A stretch of DNA of 64,000 bases from Terebella lapidaria (lineage: Eukaryota > Annelida > Polychaeta > Terebellida > Terebellidae): positions 18,321,809-18,385,808 of the forward strand of contig OX424559.1 in the NCBI GenBank assembly GCA_949152475.1, written 5' to 3'. The notes under the pieces were generated by a model. That model did not search any database, was not told where the DNA came from, and saw only the letters and a program-made list of their open reading frames with translations. Shown piece after piece: positions 48,170 through 60,800 of this stretch. The first letter of the stretch is position 1. The number at the start of each line of letters is the position of its first letter. A program made the position numbers and the translations under genes.

Positions 48170-51100
48170 ATGGCGTCATTGTCAGCAACAGCTAATGTGA
48201 TGACAGGACCAGCAGCTTCTACTCTGGTGCCTCATCTCGTGCAATATGTTGTCTCACCAGACAACTTGACCCGTGCTGAATACTGCTTCAGAATACCGGT
48301 GAACTTCAACCAGAAATTGAAAGAGGATCAAGGAGTAACACACCTGAAACAGATCCTCACAGCGCTTCTGAACACATCAGGTGGCATCATTGATATCCAA
48401 AACAAAGATGGCTTACAACCAACTGAGGACACCTTGGGCAAGTGGAAGTGCAATCTGGAAGACGTTTTGTTAACGTTCATACCAAAACCTATAATTACAC
48501 GTTGTGTGCACTTCTCAGCAACATATCCCCTCATTTTGCATGTTGCAAAATCAAACAAATTGATAACAATGAGAAGTGGTCTACTTGACCGTGGCTTTGC
48601 AAGCACCAAACAAGTCAATGATATTGACAGTATCCAGGATATACTGTCTCGCACATCACAACAACAAATTCCCTTCCCACTGCCTGTGAACCAGGAACTG
48701 AGGTACGGCGATACAGTGACAACACCAGAAGGCCCAAACGTGGAGTATAAGTACTGGAAAGCAGCCAAAGATCTGAAAGACCTCAAGGAAAGACTGGAAG
48801 TTGAGCGGACTTCAAAGACCTTGTTTGCTTTGCCGAACATGCCTCAGGGTGGATACATTGTTATTGGTGTGGAGGAAGACAAGCCGTCAGGGAGCAACAA
48901 AGTCAAGGGCAAATCATAAGCGAAATAGAAGAGGAAGAGCTGGACAAATTCCTTGAAACACACTTGCAGGAAGATAGCTCTGGTCAACCGAGGCTATGGG
49001 GTGACGGCAGCAGAAAACTGGTGCGGGGCAGGGATTGGGCGATAGAATTTATCGAGGTGCAGAATGGACCCCCTCAGGAAAGACGACGAGTCATATTGAT
49101 TGAGTTCCAACACTTTCCAGGAGGGGTGTTTGACCAACTTCCAGAGACATACTCAGTGGCAGAGAATGGAGCATTACACAGATTGTCACCCGAATCTTGG
49201 CGCCAAACTGTCATGGCATCACACACGACAATGACAGCACCAGATTCACTTCATACTCAGAGCAAAGACTCGACTACAAACACGCAGGGGTCATCCAGTA
49301 GTGAGTCGAATGATCCCACTCAAAAGAAGTATACAGCTGGACCATCCACAGAAAACCCAAAGCAGACTGAAGGTCACGACAGCAAAGAAGCTATCAAATC
49401 CAAGGAATCTCTCTCGTGGACACGGCATGGGTCGAACTGGAATGAACCAATGGAGCAAGCAAGTTTGGATCTCATGAAGAATGCCGACAAACTCGCAAGC
49501 CAAAGCACTATATTTGAAATGTCATCTCCCATCAACTTCACACCATGCAGTAAAACATTGTTAGATGTCACGGGAAGCAATTATGAAGAGATGAAGAATG
49601 CCATCAAACACGTGGAGGCAACTCATGAAAGATGTAAGGCATTTGGTGTGGCAACATCCACGTGGCCACTACTTCTGAAGTCAGAACATACCATAGAGAA
49701 ACCACAGGGACACATCTTTGACGTCTTTGCTGTGGACGAAACTGGAGAAATCCTGCTTTGGGCAATAGTGGACGATAAAACATGCCAAATCAACACAGTC
49801 TGGAAGTATCTGTATTTGTCCGGGCGCCTCACGAAGCGAAAAATGTGTAATCAACATTCCAAGACAGGATGTATCCACATTATCCAGGTAAAAACCCGAA
49901 TGTACATACTAAGCAGAGGAGAGGCTACACCACCCATGTGTACACTACTGGCAGATCCACTTCCGGTGCCTCGATATAAGGTCACAGAGATGAAAGTGTG
50001 TCTCGCAACAGCAGTCCTTGAGAAAAATACCAGAATAAAAAGCATTTTTGGTGATGAAAACAGCTTTATCCTTACCGCTCAGCAGATGGAAACTATCATC
50101 AAATCGGGGTTTGAAAGATTCAACTATATTGAGGGACCTCCTGGATCAGGCAAAACATACATGGCAATATATTTGTGCCAGCACCATGGTAACTATGGAT
50201 ACATATGTACAACAGACAGTTTCAAAAGCTTCCTCGTTCACCAAGGCCTGCAGCCCAACTGTATATTCGTCGTAAAGGATGATGCAGAACTGACAGAACT
50301 TGTTAACCAGAACTGCTTCTCATCAATAACGCAGCTGATATTTGATGACATCCAACAAACACAATTTCAAGAGTCAACATGGGAAATGTTTTTCGAATAC
50401 ATTCGACTGACAAAACATTTGCGCTTAGTGGTGTTTGGCGACAGTAGGTACCACAATTACCAGCACAGCAAGAACCAGCTTTCTCAATACATGTGGAAAT
50501 ACTGCCACGAGCACGGCTTCCACCATAACTCTAAAAGTTTGTCAGAGGTTCACAGAAACACCCGTAAAGTAACAACTTTCATCAAATCAACTTTCGCCAA
50601 AACAGCAAATTTTCCAGATCATACACGCATTTCCTGCTCAAACACGGAAAATGGAGACGATGTGGAAGTTCGAAGGTTTTTACACATGTGGGCTGATACC
50701 GAAGACAACAGTTTCATTGACTTTCTCCGACAGCTGATAGATCCTATGAGAGTCCTGAATAATCAGCCAGGAAGTTATGTCGCCAGAGATGTTGTGATCT
50801 TGTTAGACACTCAGGACATAAATAATGATGTCAAACGCCTAGGAGCAATCATAGCAAAGCGACTGGAGAACACTGACATACACGATGCAGCAACGTTCCC
50901 AGTGACTGGTCTAACCATTGACAGTCTCGACAATTTTGTTGGGATGGACAGGAGAGTATGCATTCTGGTCAGCAGTAGAGAAATCCTACTACCAGGTTCG
51001 TCCTCAGGACACAGCATCAACAACCCCCGTTACCGAGCTTTTGTTGCCTCAAGAGGAATATCCAGGGTGGTCTTTGCAGTGGAAGAACCTCTCACCACGT

Positions 51101-51516
51101 CCTTGACAGAAGCCTTGAATTTTGGAGAACTCAACTTGGTGAGTGTCCTATTTTATACGATGAAACGTTAATACCAGTAAAGTCAAATATGTACAGTGCT
51201 ATCATTGAAAAACTGTGCCACCGATGAACTTTGAACACCAGGTATGCATGCATTTTACCAATGGATACGTTAAACACATCCGAGTACTGATATTTGATCC
51301 GGGCGTTCGGGCTGTGATGCCCCAAAAACCCCCAATATTTATCATTTCAATAATGTAACGTGTTTGACATGACTTTTTATTGAAATTATATTCATCATTT
51401 CAATATTGTAACATGTTTGACATGACTTTTTGATACCGTGACAAATGCAGTTGTTCTTTTCACCGCAGACAAAGGCCAAGATATTACTGGAGATACGCAG
51501 GAATGAACGAACTTAA
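48170..51516 (+). CDS. Schlafen-like protein (SLFN core plus SF1 helicase-like module), one frameshift
   Basis: Coding runs from ATG 48170 (context GAAAATGG) to a GTGAGT donor after 51138, and resumes in phase 0 at 51469-51516 (TKAKILLEIRRNERT, stop), about 1,005 residues. The N-terminal part matches the Schlafen core: LNTSGGIIDIQN near residue 70, then EGPNVEYK with Glu187 and Glu192 in the ExxxxE arrangement of SLFN nuclease sites, and GGYIVIGVEED at 227-237. A linker (GRDWAIEFIEV) follows. The C-terminal half is helicase-like: Walker A GPPGSGKT (50134-50157), LIFDDIQQ, VVFGDSR, SEVHRNTRK and YRAFVASRGISRVVFAV. Vertebrate SLFNs of this layout cleave tRNA/rRNA and restrict viruses or the stress response. 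Frame is lost by one base near 48890-48905 (…SNKVKGKS stop; the correct frame continues SQGQIISEIEEEEL). This may be a true lesion or an assembly error. Confidence 0.85.
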
Positions 51517-54397
51517 TCGAGTAATTTTGGGGGAAACTAATGAATATCTGAGTAGAAGCACAAATATAAAAACAGTTATCGTCAATAATACCCTTTGGAA
51601 TTATACAAGTACATTTTTTGTTAACTCTTGCATTAATCAACAAAAATGTGTGTATCAGTAACAAGAGCATTCAAAACAATCTTCTACAATTATTAATTAC
51701 GAAATTTGATTACTATTTTCAAGCTGGTTGCATGGAAAGGACAGGACATTATGGTAACTAACAAGACAGTTTGATGCATTCAGATTTGAACATCTGGTCA
51801 TCGTGATTAGACTTACAATAAGTCAAACATAATTTTGCCATTGATGCGTTGTTTATTCTATTTTGGAAACATAGACCGTCGAAGAGCCTGTTGTTTATTG
51901 AGAAACTGATAAATTAACCAAACACGAGGCTTGCTTAATTCACATAACTTACACAGAGCACGTTCTGAAGACAGACCGTTCACTATATTCAATGTATTTT
52001 GTAAGCCTTTGGTGTGCTCGGCTGCCTGTTTTGATATCATTCCATGAACGATGTGGGTTCGATACACTTGACCAGTGCTGTGTATCTTCTAGCTGCGTTG
52101 TACTCGACCACTGTACATCTAAATCGTAAAAACATGAATTTTGTTTTTACGAAATATATACACACTGTATACGAGCTACGTTTCGGCTTTGATCCCATGA
52201 CCATCGTTAACTTGATACAACATGAGATGGTGGATTTTTTTATAACAATGCTTGATCAAACCACGCTAAAATTTTGATCATGTTGCTCGTGACACTGGGC
52301 ATCCAGTGTATTTGTTCCGTAAAATAAATAAAATAACATCTGTCTTTTCGATGATAACTTCGACCAGGTCGTCGTATGAGATGTGGTGTCTGATCAGCGA
52401 TCAAGCGAAAATCGAAGCTACCAATTCATTCCTATAATGAAGACAGACTCAGCTCCCTGTCGGGTGCATGGACGGTAAAATGTCCATCTAGTGTTTTGTG
52501 TACAGCTGTTGCCAGCTTAGATCATTACTGTTCATCGCTGATTTCACCACATACAGAGGGCACGACCTTTCATAAAAACACATCAATAGCAGCTAAAACA
52601 AAAAGTGATAATGTCGAAACAGCTCATGTCTGGCTGAAACTACAGTATCGTGCTGAATTCTTTTGTAAAATGTTGTACAAAACATGTTAAATAACTAGGC
52701 CTAATAAGTAGTTTCACCATGCAAATGGAATGTGCAGTGTATTTTCTAAAACACCCATTAATACCATTGAGGTTGGTGATTTTGAAGACTGTAAGCACTA
52801 GATGCACGGAAGTGAAAGCGCGTTATGATAAGAAACGGGACATTCCATATACGCGTCATGATTCTGCAGCTCTGCTCAGGCCTCAGGCCCAGATCCAGTC
52901 TGTGGTGAAGATGCACGGTGGTCCTTTTATAAATTACAAAATATCAACATCAGTACATTTGTTGTTGATGTAATTCTCTGTGAATTATGAAAAAGGTGTA
53001 TTGAACGTTACTGACAGACATATATCTATCCAGATGCTATAATTGACCGTATTACAAATAATAACAGTCATGCGCATGATATGTCGGGGTTTCCTTTCAG
53101 AATAGGAAAGTACTTGGACCCCACCTCGAAAATTCAATGTCCTTCAATGTTTCTATGATTCATCAAAGAATTAAAATATGGCTCGGAAATCGAGTCAACT
53201 CCCTTCAGAGAAGAGGAACTTGCAGGAAATCACTCGCCTCAATCAGCCACAGAGCCCATCAAAAGATAGTGGAACTTTTACGTATTCAGTCAAACCTGGG
53301 CCTCATATTTCACGTGACTTAGACAGGTCACGTGGCTGGAGACCGTTCACTGTATTCAATGTAAAGTATGTGCTTTTGATGAGCTCGGTGATTGGTTCGA
53401 TGTTGCGACTTCATATCTAAAATATAGATTTAGTGTTCATGTGCATTTCAATAGAATTTTGTTGGAATGAAAAGAAGGGTCTATGTAGGTTACCGGCTAT
53501 AAGTCAGTGCAAGGGCCAAACATATCCCAGTTGGTCTACACGTTCTACTAGTATTCAGCTGCATAGACAGTACTGAATATAGTGGGGGCTCGGGGGGGGG
53601 AGCAAGAGGCACATGCTCCCTGGCGCAAAAAGAGGGGGAGGGGGGTTGAAAGGAAGGGTGAAAAAAATGCCCCGTCACGTGAATGTTCAATACACTGGGA
53701 TACTTACAAAGTTTTTAGAGCATCAACAAGTATTTAGAAGTTATTCATACCGATGAGAGGTCACGAAGTTAAAACATAACATGGCAAAGTCTCTGGCTTC
53801 AGGGGCCCTTGAGCGAGCGGACCCCCCAGACACCTGGTCGCGAAGGGCTCGCTTCCCTCTAACCTCACCTAATGCCTGGATCTGCCCCTGGGGGATTCCT
53901 TAGAAGTCTTGTCGCCGGGTTACTATATTGAAATTGCAAGCTGAACATGGTTGCATGGTCTTGGGGTATACAGGTGCCGTAAGCCCCCACACCCAAGAAA
54001 ATCTGCAAAATGGGTGTTTTTCAGATCATTTCTGAGATGTACAAATCAGCGCCCGGGCTGTGACACCTTCTGTCTCTCTCGTCAATGCTAGGGGGTCGAA
54101 TTTTAGGGTGCGCCCTCCCACACCCCCCACCCTGAATCCGCCTATGAGAGGGAGCAGCTTCCTGTACCCCCCATTGACCGCGCCACTGAAGCACACACCA
54201 TGGAAATATCGTCTTAAGTAGTTGTTTGCTGTATTGCATCGTTTCTTTGAGAAAGTGATTTGTTAGAAATCTGAGGCCCTAACCTTCTTCATTAAGCCGG
54301 TATTTCACTAGGCCATAAAATGAACCCTAGTGACTAAATCCAAAATCGGTGGTCGACTTCGAGCGGTTCAAAAAGCAAAAAGGAAAAAGCCATCATA
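51517..54397. other. 3' flank of the Schlafen-like gene and repeats, no gene recognised
   Basis: A plus-strand ATG at 53178 in fair context opens 80 codons (MARKSSQLPSEKRNLQEITR) with no known domain; it may be a host exon but is unsupported. G-rich runs at 53584-53645 and GC-richer repeat fragments at 53780-54190 are present. Confidence 0.35.
52795..53115 (+). repeat. Diverged direct repeat, copy 1
   Basis: Aligns in the same orientation with 54775-55070: shared GAAGTGAAA-CGCGTTATGAT, AAACGGGACATT and CGCGTCATGATT blocks, then CAGAA-AGG-AAGTA. The copies are about 2 kb apart. Confidence 0.5.
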
Positions 54398-54465
54398 CAC
54401 CATGGACACTCATCCACCACGGACACTCATCCACCATGGACACTCATACACCATGGACACTCATC
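54398..54465 (+). repeat. Minisatellite, 17-bp unit, four copies
   Basis: Unit CACCATGGACACTCATC, with one or two changes between copies. Confidence 0.9.
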
Positions 54466-54774
54466 CATCATGGAGTCTTAAAGTTTCTGTTTGATTTTAT
54501 TTTTTTTCGTTACAAGGAACAAATTTATTGTTAGAACAAAGAAAATTATCGTTAAACCAAAGAAATTTATCATACGAACGAAAAATATTTTTTTCTCAAC
54601 AAAAGGGTGGCGGTTTAGTGGCTCTGTAGAATTCTGAACGGAAATGTTTTGTAAAATAACAGATCCGATGATTAATCCTAATAGGTTGTTGTATCATGCG
54701 AAGTGTGCATCAATGAAATGTGCGTCTTGTGAAAACAACCGCCCGCGCTGTTATTCAGATCAGGGGCTTGAACA

Positions 54775-55070
54775 CTTTGCAAGCTGAATGCATGAAAGTG
54801 AAAACGCGTTATGATATAAAACGGGACATTTCACGCGCGTCATGATTTGCAGCTCTTTTGACCATACTATAATTCCATGTGCACCATGGTCATTGCCTAA
54901 ATTACTGAATATCAATAATGATAATAGGAATGTTGTTGATGTGACTCTGCATGGACGAGTTATTTCTATCCATGGTGAGACGCCATAATTGCCGGTTTTA
55001 AAATAAATGATGCAAATTAAATGAGCAGATTTGTTTGCAGAACAGGCAAGTATTGGCATCAATAAAATAT
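54775..55070 (+). repeat. Diverged direct repeat, copy 2
   Basis: Second copy of the 52795-53115 repeat; see that entry for shared blocks. Confidence 0.5.
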
Positions 55071-55094
55071 ATTTTACCACGAAAAATATACTCT

Positions 55095-55655
55095 CATTTC
55101 TCTACCTCGTTTTTATACCGTTTTAGCTGATGTGATGCTGAATAATATCGTATCATAACTTGGCATACTTCACCTGGGAGTCAAACGGCAATTTGTTATG
55201 GAATTTCAGATTTCTGTAGCGAAAATTTAGTTGGCAGTCTACCCTATGTTAAATTTCAGCTAGAACAGAGTATCTTGAACTGATCGTATTAGGTTCGGGG
55301 ATTCGGCCGTGTTTACATCCATCAGGATATCAATGTATTGTTTCGATTTTGGACCAGAACACAAATGGCGTGTACTGTACACAAGCATGTTGATCTCGAA
55401 AGATTGTACCACTGCAAAAGCATGCGAAATGCACAAAATCGTGTGCGGAACCAGACATTCAATGATGCGGCTAAACTTAACATTGGAGTAGATTTGCTGA
55501 CAATTTAATTATACGATTAAACGACGTTTGAATCAAAGGTGAAGTATGACTAGTAAATGTTATGATACGATACTGCTTAGCATCGCAAAAATGTCAGCAT
55601 AAACCGGTGCGAACAAGTTAGAAAAATCATGATACTAGTATACAATTTTGTCTTC
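55095..55655. mobile_element. MITE-like element, same family as 30705-31300
   Basis: The left end (ACCTCGTTTTTATACCG) and right end (GTGCGAACAAGTTAGAAAAA) are diverged inverted repeats related to those at 30.7 kb. Interior blocks ATCGTATCATAACTTGGCAT and ACGGCAATTTG also match. More diverged than the 30.7-kb copy. Confidence 0.5.
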
Positions 55656-56222
55656 GATAAAATTACTCAAAGAGAACAAGTAAGCGTCAGGAAATGCAGT
55701 AAAAGACACGTGTCGCCTCTCAGCAGTGCGTAGCTTGATTCCAGTGTGGGGCACTGGGGAATTTTTTTGAGTCTGGACTTCTGAAGTCATGACCTACTGC
55801 AAATATAGTCACAGTCTTTCCACTCTAGCGGATTACAAAATCAAGGACTTTGCAGACCTAACACGGAACAATTTCCAGATCATTTTATTTCCAAACCCCT
55901 ACAACTCCCAATCTCGCAAACCAAAAAAAAACTGTTATGCACGATAATTATTAAATATAAAATTAACACGCCTGTACACTTCACATCTCTGTATGCACTG
56001 ATCTTGACTTGCAAACAACATTTTGGCTGGAATATTTCGTAACTGCATCGAAATGCAAAAATCCTTTATAAAGCATATTTCCATTGTTCACCCTGTCACC
56101 GGTGCCCATAAAATCAATACCGAGATTGTGGCGTTGGTTACCTCTTCATGTTAAACCTGGGAACACATACATCAATACTAGTATATGCATCCACTTCGGA
56201 CCAGTTTGATCCCTTTTGCCAG
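55656..56222. other. Intergenic sequence, no gene recognised
   Basis: Separates the MITE-like element from the Gmr1-like LTR element. Nothing recognisable on either strand. Confidence 0.5.
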
Positions 56223-57745
56223 TGTCACGTTTTTCTAATCGAGATGGTCCTGAGGTTGTGGCCTTGAAGTGGCTGAATAATCATTTGGTACACTTAACGC
56301 GATTCCCACAAAACAACGAACAACCTGTTCAATTTTTAATACCTTTAATGGCGAATAATAATTTACAGACACATATTTACATATAACATGAACCCCGGAC
56401 ACAAAACAGGACAAAACAAGACGAACAATGCTTTACACAAACCCCCCTTGATATAGACTCTGGATGTTCAATAATGTTCAATAATTCACCAATGAATATG
56501 TATCAGAAGAGTTCACAAGGTTTTACAGCTCGTAGAACAGTCCAGTCTCTCTCCGTGGAGAACTGTCTGCTTCCCTGAAGATCGGTCTCACGACACTGAC
56601 GTCGCGAGGATCGCGAGGCTCACTGTTACTGGCTCCCACGAAGATCCCACGAAGATTAGTACGCGAGGATCTCGACCCCTAACATGCCCTCGTTCTCCAA
56701 ACGACCATCCCGAAGGTAGCGTACAGGTCGGGAGTCGATCATTCCCCATCTAGTGTACTACGTGCGCTCCCACACAGCAGTTTCCTTCTGGTTAGATACA
56801 GCTTACGTCACTAGAACAAAAAACTGTTGAACGACAGGGTTAGATTATGAAACTATGTTTAAATATAATTCGCGGTGATACAGATGTCAAATCCAGGCGG
56901 CAGCGGGCAATAATGAATTTCGAATACACACATGAAAACTAACCTACCTAACCTAACCAACGCTTAACACCCCAGTGTAACTTACAGTGTAGGGTCGTCT
57001 CACACGTTCAGAAGTGTCCGTCCAGTAGTTAGACTCATCTAACAGTAGTAACAAAAGCCCCAAAGCTCCATAATGCTTGGCTTTAACACAGTTGCCGTAG
57101 TCTCGTCGTCACAAGCTCGACACTGAATACGGGTGCAACACACAACCCGACAACACGTCCCATACGTGTAAACTGGCGGCACTCTGACGTCTTGCGATGT
57201 GATGAACGATTAGCCTAAGCTGCCCACCCCTTATATAAGAAATGCGTGTCCCGTCAATCGACGCAAACACGAAACATACGAGTTGAGAAATTCCTACCAA
57301 CCATGTGTGTACACAAAACTCATCCCCATACAGGATAGCCGCTGGCGACGTGACATTCATCACACCACGAATGCAGTCACGTCTCAGTGAACGCGTCTGG
57401 TCACCGCCGTCCATCACCTCTGTTAGAATAAAGACAAAACACGACACGCGTGAATACACACCAGTCACCACATAGACATATATGGCCAAAGTCGCATCAG
57501 ATGCAAACCCCCACCTAACAATAGAAAATACTACAACACTCTCCCGAGGAATATATCCACAACATATATGTAATACAATGAATATTAAAGTACTAGAATA
57601 ACTATATACATTTAAAGAACCTAGTAAACGGAGAATACTTCTCAAACGAATACATATAATAAACACAAAGAACCAAGTCGGGTACGCTTACCCATAATAT
57701 GCAAATAGTGTTTACACGGAATATTACACGAAATATGTGACAACA
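56223..57745 (-). repeat. 3' LTR of the Gmr1-like element
   Basis: Begins (minus strand) TGTTGTCACATATTTCG just after a G-rich tract and ends AAACGTGACA. A TATA-like TTATATAAGG lies at 57230-57239. The first 1.2 kb (plus-strand coordinates) recurs from 62793 to the window end with about two differences. Confidence 0.8.
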
Positions 57746-57895
57746 CCCCCGAACCAACAAGATCATACTTATCTCAGAAGTACTGATCTCCAAACCGAGC
57801 ACATATTTTGGAGTACACCCACGATAATTGTATCCGTCGGAAGCTGGGCAACACCTAGAATTAGTAGCGTTAGGAATCATTAGAAATCACACAAT

Positions 57896-60800
57896 TCACA
57901 CACAATTCCTACTCAAGAAATCAGCAGTTACATTATCCGTGCCTCTAACATACTCAATGTGCATGTTATATGGTTGTAACTGTAGAGACCACCTCATGAT
58001 ACGGTCATTCGCAACACGATTCTTGTTGAGACATACCAGTGGCATATGATCGGTTTGTAACACGAACGGTTTCGCATACAGATATTCGTGAAACTTATGA
58101 ACGGCGAATACGACCGCAAGGCACTCTTTCTCAATCACGGAATATCGAGCTTCACGTGGAGACAACTTCCTACTCGCAAACGCAACTGGCAAGAGTTCGC
58201 TGTGTTCTTGCATTAACGCTGCACCAATACCTACATCGCTCGCATCAACTTGCACAACAAACGTCTTCGAAAAATCCGGAGTCTGAAGTATCGGAGCTTC
58301 ACACAAACATCCTTTAATGTCCTCGAATACACGTAGTAGTTCGGGTGTCCACCGAATGTCATTAGGTTGACCTTTACCTAGCAAAGCCGTTAACGGTGCG
58401 ATGAACGTAGCAAAATCACGAACATGATTACGGTAATAACCAACGAGACCTGTAAAAGATTTCAATGATTTCTTCGTGGTTGGTGGCGACACATCACGTA
58501 TTTTCTGCAAGTTATCACCAGCAGGTTTCACAGAGTTCAAGGAAACATCATGTCCCACGTAAGTCACTTCACTGAATGCAACTTTACACTTCTTAGGCTT
58601 TATAGTCAAACCAGCTTTCCTGATACAATCGAATACTTGTGCCAGCGTTGTCATGTGACCCTCCCACGTCGCGGAATGAATGAGCACATCGTCCACGTAC
58701 ATGCTGACATCGGGGACGTCACCCAACACCCGTCGCATCAGCCGGTTGAATGTAGCTCCAGAGTTCACCAATCCAAACGGCATCCTCGTAAATTGGTAGC
58801 AGCCCCTGTCTGGAACTAAAAAAGCTGTTTTCCCCTTGTCCCCATCAGACATAGCAATCTGCCAATATCCTTTCGACATGTCGAGTTTGGTGAAATACTT
58901 CTTACCAACCAAGTTTGAGAAAATATCTGTGGCCTTTGCCATAGGTTCAGGGTCAAACACTGTGATCTTATTAAGTTTCCTATAGTCGACACAAAATCGA
59001 TTACTACCATCACTTTTGCGCACGAGCACAATAGAAGATGCATACGGGGAATCTGCTTCCTCTATGACGCCAAGGTCTAACATCTCGTCCACTTCCTTGT
59101 TGATAGTTTCTCGTACATGGTACGGCAATGGGTACATCTTTGTCCTGACAGGTTCATCGGTAGTAGTCCTTATCACGTGCTCGATGACCCTGGTATGACC
59201 TGGCTTATCTGAAAATACATCACGATACTGGCGAACCAATTCCACTATCTCTCGCAGTTGATCTCCTTCCAGATCACTGCTGATCACCAATTCCTCTAAC
59301 TTGCCACCATCTACACTGAAACACAACAGTTCGTTAAGCACATCGTCTGCGTTCTCTTCCAGTACACCAATTGCTGCTATGTCCGGCTCTGGAAGGGAGA
59401 CATTATGACATGTACCTTCTCTGGTCATATACAACTTCAGCATATTGGCATGAAACGTCTTCAAATTACCATTGATATCGATCTTATAATCATAGGGCGA
59501 TACAATGTTGACCACTTTGAAAGGCCCTCTCCATTGTAACATCAGCTTATTTTTCTTGTTTGGCAACAACAACAACACCTGATCATCAATATTGTATCTA
59601 CGATGTCGCGCTTTCTTGTCATAATACCGTTTGTACCTCGTCTGTGCTCTGGATAACTCTGCGTTAGCCATCTTGCAGGTCTCTTCAATCCTCTCACGAA
59701 GGTCCAGCACGTATTCGTAACTGTTCTTGACCTCGCTGTCCACTTCTTCCTTGGTCCAGCACTCCCGGAGTATGTGTAGAGGTCCACGGACATGCCTGCC
59801 ATACAATAACTCGAAAGGGGAAAAACCGTTACTCTCATTCGGAACTTCACGATAGGCAAACAATAACGGTACCAAATACCTGTCCCAGTCTTTTGGTTTC
59901 TCAGCAGAAAGACGACGTAACATTAATTTGATAGTGCCATTCATCTTCTCTACTAGACCATTACACATTGGGTGATACGGTGACGATGTAATTTGACGTA
60001 TGGACAACAAACGACTCACTTCTCTCATTAGAGACGACGTAAATTGAGCACCCATGTCACTCAATACCTCTTCCGGTAACCCTACCCTGCTAAACACGTT
60101 TACAAGCGCCTCGGCCACTGCTTCAGTTGTAATCTCCCTTAGTGGGACAGCTTCTGGATACCTAGTCACGTAATCAACAATAGTTAAGACATATCTGTTA
60201 CCATTAGTCGAGACTGGCGACAGTGGTCCAACGAGATCGATTGCCAGTCGCTTGAACGGTACATCTATAACAGGTAATTGCCCTAGTGGTATTTTGACAA
60301 TTTTGCCCTTGGGTACTGTGCGCTGGCACACATCACACGAACGACAATAGCGTCGCACATCCTGTTCTACTCGTGGCCAAGTGAAACATTTGCTAATCCT
60401 CGTTAGTGTCTTCTTTACACCCATGTGTCCTGCAAATATAGAATCATGACCAATCGACAACACACGATTTCTCAATTCTTTAGGTACCACAACCTGTTTT
60501 AGCACGGGGCTGTTGGGCTTATTCAAAGACTGTACACATTTATACAGAATTTTCTTGCGGGCCTCGTACCACACTAGAGAATTCTTAGTTTTACGCTTTT
60601 GTGTATAATTTCTCACACGATCCAAAGACTCGTCCTTTCGCTGCATTTCGGCCAGTTGTTCAGCGTTAACACTAATACCGTTTACCTTCACTTCTGAGAT
60701 TTTGATGGGCGTAACTGGTTTCTGCTGTTTAGCTGCCTGGGCCCTAGTTAACACTGCCGATACTGCCGGTTGTTGCCAATTAGGGTTTGGATCATTCGGC

